From Jimgerdemannia flammicorona (lineage: Eukaryota; Mucoromycota; Endogonomycetes; Endogonales; Endogonaceae): 13,350 bases of DNA. A program made the translations under genes and the position numbers. The notes beneath the pieces were generated by a model that saw only the letters and a program-made list of their open reading frames with translations, was not told the origin of the DNA and did not search any database. Position 1 is the first letter of the stretch, and each line of letters opens with the position of its first letter. Where the stretch lies: assembly GCA_003990745.1 (NCBI GenBank), contig RBNI01004863.1:1-13350 (forward strand). Direction: 5' to 3'. Positions 6,887-13,350 of the stretch are shown piece after piece.

Positions 6887-7388
6887 GTAGCCAAATTCAT
6901 TCTTTATATATTATTCAGAGAAAACTGTGTCTGCATCAATACTTAGATATTTTATTTATAGAGTATATATAATCTGTCTGTAGCAATAGTATCTCTTCAT
7001 ATCAGTTCTGTGGTATTTCTGATATAGGTTTGCTTAGGAGCTGGGAGGTTCTGCAATTGTGCACCAATAGTATAGTAGGCCTACAGTTGGTGGACTTATA
7101 GTAGATATCTGGCCAAGATGAGATTCTCTTAGTGAATCTGGATTTGCTGGCAGGGGTTTCCATTAGCTTGGCAAAATTAGAGTAGGGAGTGATGGAAATG
7201 AGCTAAGAATAAGAGTCTGGAGATACTTATTAATCCTCTAATTCATAGTGTAAAGGAAGATATATCTTGAGACAATTGATATATACTAATATACTCAGAG
7301 TTCATTTATCCATATTTCTTAAATTAATGTTAGTTCCTCTGGTATTATATACATAATAAGATTCTTCCTATTTAGGCTCTAATTTGAT
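6887..7388 (-). pseudogene. Element B pol, end of integrase GPY/F module and following segment
   Basis: Starting at the LINE insertion point, the minus strand continues the integrase C-terminus: a stop codon where the GPY/F Trp is expected, then EESYYVYNTRG, then about 15 codons on LSILVYINCLKIYLPLHYE. This matches the Ty3/gypsy pattern of W-x-GP(Y/F) followed by a VHxxRLK-type segment. Further left the frame is interrupted by stops. There is no CpG. It joins 11008 on one side and 5625 on the other when the two insertions are removed. Confidence 0.7.
7374..7388. repeat. 15-bp target-site duplication of the LINE, left copy
   Basis: AGGCTCTAATTTGAT here is identical to 10993-11007. Its complement encodes IKLEP of the element B integrase C-terminus. 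Variable-length duplications of this size are typical of target-primed reverse transcription. Confidence 0.92.
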
Positions 7389-7437
7389 TTTTATTTTTAT
7401 TTTTATTTTTATTTTTATTTTTATTTTTATTTTTTTT
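7389..7437 (-). repeat. TTTTTA-repeat tail of the LINE (AAAAAT repeat on the element strand)
   Basis: About seven units of a six-base T-rich repeat lie directly next to the left duplication. On the element strand this is a 3' tail of A-rich hexamers in place of plain poly(A). Such tails occur in several LINE lineages and mark the 3' end and the orientation. Confidence 0.88.
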
Positions 7438-8700
7438 ATAGTCACTTGGACTTCCCTTTATTACTGCTGTCTATAATAATAATGATACAATACAATATCA
7501 CCCCATCCCCTTAGCCAATATCCCTCGGATCTCCCCCTCTCTCCTCTACTCCCCCCTGCTGGAGGACAACCTAGTTGCCCACCACTCGGATCCTCTCACT
7601 ACTTTTCCTAGAGATATACTGTACCAAATCTCTGTGACTCCCCCCACCCGGCCCCCACCCTTGCTACCAGCCATTCAAAATATCCAGTAATAACCATTCC
7701 CAACATGCCACCCTATCCCCAACCCCAACCTGTCGACCCTCCTCAAATACATATACCCAATGCCCAGCCATCTCTATCCATATGGCTAGGGCCCAACTGA
7801 GGGTCAGTCATTCATCCCAACCCCTCTGACCAGCTGTTGGCAGAGCTCTCCCCATCTTCCCCCTTCCCCTCCCTCCAGGGCTCACAGCCCTAACTAGTCT
7901 GTAATATGCCCCCAAAACAAACCCAAAATGTCACACTCACCAAGCCAATGTTCAGGTATTTGTATCACTCCCTCTTCCTGTCCAACATTGAAGCATTCCT
8001 CATACTCAAATATGCCACTGGCCATCAAGTGCCCAGATCAATAGTTCAACATTACATTCTGCTATAGAACTCACCACCATACCACCCAGAACTTGGGAGG
8101 CAGCCACTGAGACACCTGCTTGCTCCAAAGCCAGAGACCATTTCAGTCCCACTTCTCTCTAATCCCAACTCTCTGCCAGGCTTCAGGCCAAAGATTGTTA
8201 CTCAAGCCCCACAAACACTCCATACTATTGCCAAGCTTGAAGTCCTCCACCAAAACACCTCCCAGCAGTAGCCTGTCCCAACACCACATCCACAGTCTCC
8301 AAACCTCCTCTCCTTCATCTCTCTGCCACCAAAGTCCAATCCACTTAGCACCATCCACCACCCCTCACCAAAAACTCTTATACCACATCCTCCAGCTCCC
8401 ATCCATGGCCACCATTGCAAGCAGGTCACCAGAAGCTCCACAAGAGGAATACTGGGCCTCCCACACCCTCTGCATGAGTGGCACCCACTCCTGACCCTGC
8501 AGCTCACTCACCCTCCTCAGCCACCAGGCTCTCAAGCAATGAAGCCATTTAGTAAAGTCTACTAAACCCAGCCCACTCTTCTCTACTGGTAGGGTAAGAA
8601 CCTCTCAACCTATCTGACTTTGCTGCCCTCCCCAGACCCACGATCTCGCCAATTTCAACAGCCTCCTGACCATCTAAGCCAGGAAGTCCAGATAATACCC
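7438..8700 (-). pseudogene. LINE C-terminal region and 3' end, degenerate
   Basis: The minus strand carries fragments of open frame in different phases (for example 8202-8507, 8143-8361 and the left part of 8549-8824), rich in Trp, Gly and Glu, such as LWWQRDEGEEVWRLWMWCWD. They occupy the position of the region after the RT in LINE ORF2. I see no RNase H motif and no clear CCHC finger. Frameshifts and stops are frequent. The first about 400 bp next to the tail may be 3' untranslated sequence. Confidence 0.55.
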
Positions 8701-9790
8701 CACATACCACAGCTTTGATAGCCAGTACATATTCAGCACCATCACTCTTCCAGCCAAGGATATATGCCAACCACCCCATCACAGAAGGACATTTCCCCAC
8801 TCCAGAAGTTATTAGTCCTACCAAGCACAGGAAAGAAGTGATCCAAATACTGAGAAGTAGATCCCCAAGTAGTGCACTGGTTCTCCTGCCAGCACCACTG
8901 TCCCAATCACATCACCACCAATGATGCCACCTTCCAGCACCAGGGTCTCACATTTGTGCCAATTGAGTCTAGTACCAGAGCCCCTCTCATACTATTCAAC
9001 AGATTGATGTAATTCTCCCACATCTGCCAATGAGCCCAGTCTAACCGCCATATTATCCGCAAAGGCCCCCACCTTCCAATTTATCCCTAGAATGTCCAAA
9101 CCCCCAACTCAATGCCAGATCCTGTCCAGTAGGGGCTCCAGGGAGAGGGCATATAGGATTGGTGACAATGGGTCATCTTTTGGCACCCCTCGACCAAGAG
9201 GAAAGGCTACCCCCCTGTGGCCATTGACTACCAGTACAGCCTGACTGTTCTCCAAAAGGCTGATCAATGACCTGCAGACTCCCAGGGGAACACCAATCCA
9301 TTTCAGCACTCCCTCCAACCAGACCCTCCTCACTCTATCATATGCCTTCTCCTGATCCAAAAAAACCAAACAGCTATCCACTCCTGCAGCCCAGGTCCCT
9401 TCAATCACACCATGCACCCAAGCCATCCCATCACAGATCAACCAGCCCCTGACAAACCCTCTTTGTTCCACACCAAGCACTTGCTGAGCAATTCCCTGCA
9501 ACCTCATCACCAATATCTTTGTCACCAGTTTGCAGTCCATGTCAAGAAGCATGATCGGCTGCCAGTTCTTCCAGTCTTCCTATCTCCCCTTATCCTTGAA
9601 GAGCAAGGAGACCAGCCCTAGGCGCTGGCCTCCAATCCAAGTTTCAGATTGAAGAACCTCACTATACATAATGGTCATTTCCTCCAATACCTTGCCCACT
9701 CCAGCATCTTCTTCCAAAAATCCCAGGGAAGCCCATCCTCCCCCAGAGCCATCTTCTTACTTGTCGTAGCCAAAACCCTGCAAATTTCCT
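8700..9790 (-). pseudogene. LINE reverse transcriptase, inactivated
   Basis: The RT core reads on the minus strand as ALGEDGLPWDFW (near 9730), LLFKDKGR-stop-EDWKNWQPIMLLD (about 9540-9600), VEQRGFVRG, FLDQEKAYDRV (9331-9366), GVPKDDPLSPILY (9150-9190) and AFADN (9052-9066). The last is the F/YADD catalytic box, with the second Asp (GAT) changed to Asn (AAT) at 9052-9054. The stop in KDKGR-stop-EDW sits where Trp is expected (TGG to TAG). The thumb region continues to about 8700 in another frame. Stops, frameshifts and the lost Asp mean no active enzyme. Confidence 0.85.
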
Positions 9791-10394
9791 CACCTCTCAC
9801 TGGGTCCCCCAAAGCCCCCAGGCCTAATGCAGAGTTTGAGTACCAATTCCCCAGCTGCCTCTCAATATCCAAAGCATCCACCCCCCCTTCCTCCTTGCTC
9901 CACAGCTCCCCCCAACAGGTCCTCAGCAATCCTAGAATTACCAGAGTCCCCACCACCATCTCCCCATCCACATCCAGGACTCCATCCCACCACTGCTTCA
10001 TTTGTCTCACTTGTAGCATTCATGATAAAAACCTAGTAGGTCTCTTACCCTCCTCAAGCCCCTGCCACCACAGTCATGCCACCATCCCCTTCAGCCTATC
10101 ATTCTCTGTACTTTGCAACACATCCTTAAGCTCCTCAACTTCCTTCCAGATCCTCACAATATGCCAATCAATCACCTTCAACTCTTCTAGCACCCCAGCC
10201 CATCTCCCCATGAGTGCCACCAATCACTGCGTGGCCCATAGTACTCTCTACCATCATTGAGCACACCTTCCTTTCCCTGCTTCCCTCCAGTACCCCTGAG
10301 CACTCGCCTTCAACCTCCTCCAGTGGTCCCCAATTTCCAAGCCCTGGTCCTGCCACATCCCAATATTCCCAACCACCTCCTTCTCCAAGTCCAT
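9790..10394 (-). pseudogene. LINE linker between endonuclease and RT
   Basis: The minus strand here holds two open pieces in different frames (10168-10437 and 9675-10019), for example MKQWWDGVLDVDGEMVVG. Such a variable linker joins the endonuclease and RT domains in APE-type LINEs. No motif of its own is visible. Long plus-strand open frames over this region (9649-10260, 10214-10756) are mirror frames of G-rich coding DNA and not genes. Confidence 0.55.
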
Positions 10395-10990
10395 CTACAG
10401 AACCCCATCCTCTAACAAGGAAGAATTTAGTTGCCAATGTCCAGGCCCATCCCCACTACCCCCAAACCTCCCCTCTCCTAGCAGACTCCAGTGATTGGAC
10501 CACAGACACCAAACTACCTCCAGCATTGTCCAGACATCAGCTCTCCAGCAGTCTGCCATCAGTATCCAGTCAATCCTTGAGCCCAGCCCTGCTGCCCAGT
10601 GAGTATAAATTCTATGCTCATCCCAGAACTGTCTCTCTGAATCAACCAAAGAACTCAGCCTCTCCATCTCCAACCAGTCATCCAACCCACCACTCCTGCT
10701 CCCCATTCCTCTCCCCCCATCTGTCCTGTCCAGTCCCTTATCCCATACCATGTTGAAGTCCCCCCCCAAGCAGTCTAACCCAGCCTCACCCAAAACATCT
10801 GCCTCCTTCAAACTGCGAATCCAATCCACCCATTCCAGACAATAACATGACCCAACCATCAATGGGCTCCATCTAGGCCTCTTCCACACTCCTTATACCA
10901 ACCGAGACCCCCAATGTCCAATGTCCCCAATGTCCCCCATCCCTTTTCGAATGAGGATGCCCACCCTCTCCATCCATACTGCAGCCCCCC
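10395..10990 (-). pseudogene. LINE apurinic-like endonuclease, C-terminal part, inactivated
   Basis: From the 5' end of the element the minus strand gives VGILIRKG (about 10945), then after a stop LGGDFNMVWD (GDFN at 10752-10763), SRIDWIL (about 10560-10585) and WSNHWSLL (10479-10502). These are the later motifs of the APE-type endonuclease that nicks target DNA. SNH replaces the canonical SDH; the Asp-to-Asn change at 10494-10496 is one G-to-A transition. The first motifs (N and E residues) are missing because the element is truncated. The 164-codon open stretch at 10395-10889 is the best preserved part of the LINE. Confidence 0.8.
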
Positions 10991-10992
10991 CC

Positions 10993-11007
10993 AGGCTCTA
11001 ATTTGAT
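10993..11007. repeat. 15-bp target-site duplication of the LINE, right copy
   Basis: Identical to 7374-7388. It lies directly after the 5' end of the LINE (a run of C on the plus strand) and directly before element B integrase sequence. Confidence 0.92.
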
Positions 11008-13245
11008 AGTAAAGTTTGTTTCAATCATACTTCTCCAAACTAGTACTTGATCTCTAATCTTGATCTTCCGATCCTTCTGCTTTTGGTCATAATACTTCTT
11101 TTTTCTTTCTTGGGCCTTGATTATCTGAACTTAGGCTTATTTATATAATTATTCTATCTTCTTGTAGAGGTCTTGAGGTTCTCATAATTAGCTGTTCTAG
11201 TTTTCTTAACAAATATTATCTCAAATGGCTTTTGTTTGATAGAGGCAGTAGGGGTGTTCTAAATTTTCCATAGGATCTCTGGTAAGCAGAAGTTCCAGTT
11301 GGTAGAATTGACTTGGGTAAGTCCTATCTTGATGATCTGATTCATTTATTCTATTATACCATTAGTCTGAGGGTAGTCTGTTTAAGATGGATCTAGATGA
11401 ATTCTATATCTTAGTCAGAGATAAGTTCTTCTAAGAGTCTATATCAGAGTGTGAGTTTATGGAGAAGGCCTACAATAGTTAAGACATCTGTGATTTCTAT
11501 TGAAAAAGCTTTGGGCCACTTGGTCAAATATTCTACAAATACTAGAATATACTTATTATATCTTGATATAACTAATCGAGGTCTAATTGCATCTACTCTC
11601 TATTTCTGAAAGATATTGTCTAATGGTATAATTAGTTGTAATGGTGCTTGGTAGTTCTTCTCTTAATACTTCTGACAGATATTACACTTCTTGAGTATAT
11701 CCTGAACTTATGTTCTGAGATTGGGTCAATATTGGTATATTTTTCATAGCTTTTCTTCTATACTTATCTGTACTTGGTGAGCTTTCTGATATTCTTTTCA
11801 GATGAGATCTTCATGTACTTTAATGGTCAGAGAAGCTTCCTTTAGAGTGCAGTTCCTCAGTACATCCTTCTTCTGGTTCATTAGGGTTGGTGGAAAAGTA
11901 TATTAATATTATTGTGAGCTTTCTGTACTTTGTAGATGATGTTGATTTTGTAATCATGAAAGATAGTAATCCATTAGACCAGAATTCTGATGGATTCTTT
12001 ATAGTTGAATAGCTATTTGAGAGCAGTATGGTCAGTTATCAGGGTGAACCTTTTTTTAATGAGATAATATTTGAACAGAGTAACTGCCTATATAACTACA
12101 AGATATTCTAATACTATAGTTGATCTGCTGCTGGTTAGTAGCTTGACTTGCATAAGCTATCACATTGTATTATTGATCAGAACCTTCTTGGGCTAAAACT
12201 ATTCCAAGACCATCTTTGGAAGCATTTATATATAAGATGAATGGCTTCTGTAGATTGGGCTGAACAAGGATTAGTACTGTAGTTATATAGTGCTTAAGTT
12301 CTTTGAAAACTTTCTCTTATAATTCTGTCCATTTATAAGGTACTTCTTTCTTAAGAAGAGTTTGGATTGGGGTAGTGATTTGGGTAAAGTCTTTGATAAA
12401 TCTTCTATAGTAGGATACTAATATTATGAATAATAGTATTTTCTTAAGATCTTGGATACTGGCCAATTGTTGATCTTCTCAGTTTTCTTTAGGTCTGCAT
12501 GAGTTCTTTCTTTTGAAACTATGAATCTGAGAAATTCAAGTTTCTATTTTCGAAAGTAGCATTTCTTAGCATTGAGCCTCAGGTGATTCTTATAGATAAG
12601 CTTGAAGAATTCTTCTAGGTAGTATAGGTGTTCTTCAAAATTTGCTGAATAGATATTAGAGTCATCTATATATATGATGAGATAGTAGTGGATCAATGAG
12701 TCTTAGACTGAGTTTATCATTCTTTGGAAGATAAGAGGTATATTGCAAAGTCCAAATGACATTCAGAGATACTCAAATAGTTTTTCTAGAGCAAGAAAGG
12801 CTGTCTTCTGAATGTCTTTAGGATCCATAGAGATCTTATGGAATTCTGCAAAAAGGTCCATACTGCTGAAGTATTTGGCATCTTGTAACTGATCCAAGAG
12901 ATCTTCAATTCTGGGCAAAGGATAAGCATCCTTTTTAGTAACTGAATCAAGTTTCCTATAGTCTATACAGAGTCTCTATTCTCCTTTCTTAAGTATGATA
13001 AGTATAGGGCTGGTCCAAAGGATGATAGAGGGTCAGATGACTCTATTGTCTAAGAGTTCTTGAATGTATTCTTTTTTGAATGTCTTTAGATGATGTGGTA
13101 TTCTGTAGGGCTTCTGCTAGATAGGTGTTGCATTTTCTATATTTATACTGTGGTAATATGATAGGTTGTATGGTAGGTTGTCATAATTAGTGAGGAAGAT
13201 ATCTTGATATTTGTAGAGGAGTTCTACAAGTTGCTATCATTACTG
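11008..13245 (-). pseudogene. Element B pol: Ty3/gypsy RT, RNase H and integrase, inactivated
   Basis: From right to left: a pre-RT segment (NYDNLPYNLSYYHSINIEN), then RT motifs CIDYRKLDSVTKKDAYPLPR (about 12920-12970), YFSSMDLFAEFHKI, MSFGLCNIP and the catalytic YIDD, intact at 12661-12672. RNase H follows, with FILYINASKDGLG (first catalytic Asp changed to Asn at 12224-12226), FTLITDHTAL (about 12019-12042) and HDYKINI. Integrase has the CNIC pair of the HHCC zinc finger (11675-11686), YNKYILVFVEYLTKWPKAF (about 11505-11565), ISD-stop-DIEF, NGIIE-stop-MNQ, TPTASIKQKPFEI and the start of the GPY/F module (ETNFTIKLEP), where the LINE interrupts it. Stops replace expected Trp, Gln or Arg codons throughout. 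Domain order and motifs are those of Ty3/gypsy. The enzymes made reverse-transcribed and inserted copies of the element; this copy cannot make them. Confidence 0.88.
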
Positions 13246-13350
13246 AGGTATCAATTCCTCTGATATTAGTAGAAGACTTTACTTCTACTGGGTCGCAGAG
13301 GGGCCTTTCCTTTCTTCTAGGACCTTTTTCTGTTTCTCTTTTTTTTTTTT
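13246..13350 (-). other. Element B, region upstream of RT, unresolved
   Basis: The minus strand begins with an A-rich run and continues through a Lys/Arg-rich stretch (KGKAPL) before the pre-RT segment. This is where the protease-RT linker would lie. No protease motif is visible in about 100 bases. One of the four surviving CpG sites of this part of element B is here (13294). Confidence 0.4.

Larger units (their letters stand above)
7389..10992 (-). mobile_element. 5'-truncated APE-type non-LTR retrotransposon (LINE)
   Basis: A 3.6-kb minus-oriented element lies between two perfect 15-bp duplications, with a repeated A-rich tail at the plus-strand left end. It encodes, in order, the second half of an apurinic-like endonuclease, a linker, a reverse transcriptase and a long C-terminal region. 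The 5' end begins inside the endonuclease domain, so ORF1 and the first endonuclease motifs are missing; 5' truncation is usual for LINEs. The RT words LDQEKAYDRV, NWQPIMLLD and GVP..DPLSPILY place it among L1-like/APE-type LINEs and not obviously in the fungal Tad1 type. Frames shift several times. About 16 CpG remain in 3.6 kb, although the DNA is roughly half G+C. Confidence 0.9.
4123..13350 (-). mobile_element. Element B: decayed Ty3/gypsy LTR retrotransposon, 3' part, with two nested insertions
   Basis: Reading leftward from the right edge, the order is RT, RNase H, integrase, pol C-terminus (stop 5484-5486), about 170 bp of 3' untranslated DNA, then the 3' LTR (4123-5313). The RT-RH-INT order is that of Ty3/gypsy and not of copia. 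Gag, protease and the 5' LTR lie beyond the window. A LINE (7389-10992) and a solo LTR (5626-6882) interrupt it. Only four CpG dinucleotides were seen in 11008-13350 and none in 6883-7388 or 4123-5630. Many Trp, Gln and Arg codons have become stops. It cannot move by its own proteins. Confidence 0.85.

Noticed and set aside
7389..7437. TTTTTA array as an independent microsatellite or telomere-like repeat
   Set aside because: It abuts the 15-bp duplication exactly and lies at the 3' end of the LINE, so it is the element's tail.
8120..8924. Plus-strand open frames near 8120-8494 and 8715-8924
   Set aside because: Antisense shadows of the degenerate LINE C-terminal region; no motif and no start context.
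9649..10260. Plus-strand open frame of about 203 codons over the LINE
   Set aside because: It runs antisense to the endonuclease-RT linker. Its Ser/Pro/His-rich translation is the mirror of a G-rich coding strand, and no motif is present.
10214..10756. Plus-strand open frame of about 180 codons
   Set aside because: Antisense of the LINE endonuclease, which carries recognisable GDFN and SRIDW motifs on the minus strand. Low-complexity Pro/Ser composition.
1..13350. tRNA, rRNA or other structured RNA genes
   Set aside because: I looked for B-box-like GGTTCGAATCC words and rRNA-like conserved blocks on both strands by eye and saw none.

Overview
The window looks like a piece of a filamentous fungal chromosome, probably an ascomycete. 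About 1.7 kb at the left holds a GC-balanced, CpG-containing protein gene with one short spliceosomal intron (GT...AG, 148 bp). From about position 3,012 to the right edge lies a nest of decayed retrotransposons. The decay pattern (C-to-T and G-to-A changes on both strands, W/Q/R codons turned into stops, CpG almost absent) is what repeat-induced point mutation (RIP) or methylation-driven deamination produces in fungi. I saw no prokaryotic features, no tRNA or rRNA genes and no CRISPR.

Layout. (1) 1-297: homopolymer-rich upstream DNA. (2) 298-1696, plus strand: a coiled-coil protein of at least 416 codons in two exons, resembling the coiled-coil part of fungal ApsA/Num1-type cortical proteins but without a PH domain. 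Its true 5' end is not resolved. (3) 1699-1994: a segment just after the stop codon occurs as two diverged direct copies. (4) 1995-3011: no gene that I can support. (5) 3012-4122: the 5' end of a decayed, minus-oriented Ty3/gypsy-type element A (end of an LTR, a primer-binding site, leader and remnants of gag), cut off on both sides. (6) 4123-13350 and beyond: a second minus-oriented Ty3/gypsy element B, with its 3' LTR at 4123-5313 and its pol gene reading leftward from the right edge (RT, RNase H, integrase with HHCC finger, GPY/F module, acidic C-terminal tail). Its 5' LTR lies outside the window.

Element B is itself interrupted twice. A 3.6 kb, 5'-truncated, APE-type non-LTR element (LINE) sits at 7389-10992 in the integrase GPY/F module, flanked by a perfect 15-bp target-site duplication and ending in a TTTTTA-repeat tail. 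A solo LTR at 5626-6882, flanked by a 4-bp GTAG duplication, sits near the C-terminal end of pol. Removing each insertion with one duplication copy makes the pol reading frame run on across the join, which supports this reading.

The solo LTR belongs to the same family as element B's own 3' LTR but has kept its CpG sites (about 50 by hand count). The old LTR has none, and all 11 differences in their first 50 aligned bases are C-to-T or G-to-A in the old copy. The window therefore records at least three mutational ages: a heavily mutated host element, a LINE that is CpG-poor but still GC-rich, and a nearly unmutated solo LTR. All retroelement genes here are dead. I found no evidence for a new cellular system; the interest lies in the nested history, the LTR promoter architecture and the truncated-looking coiled-coil gene beside the transposon cluster.
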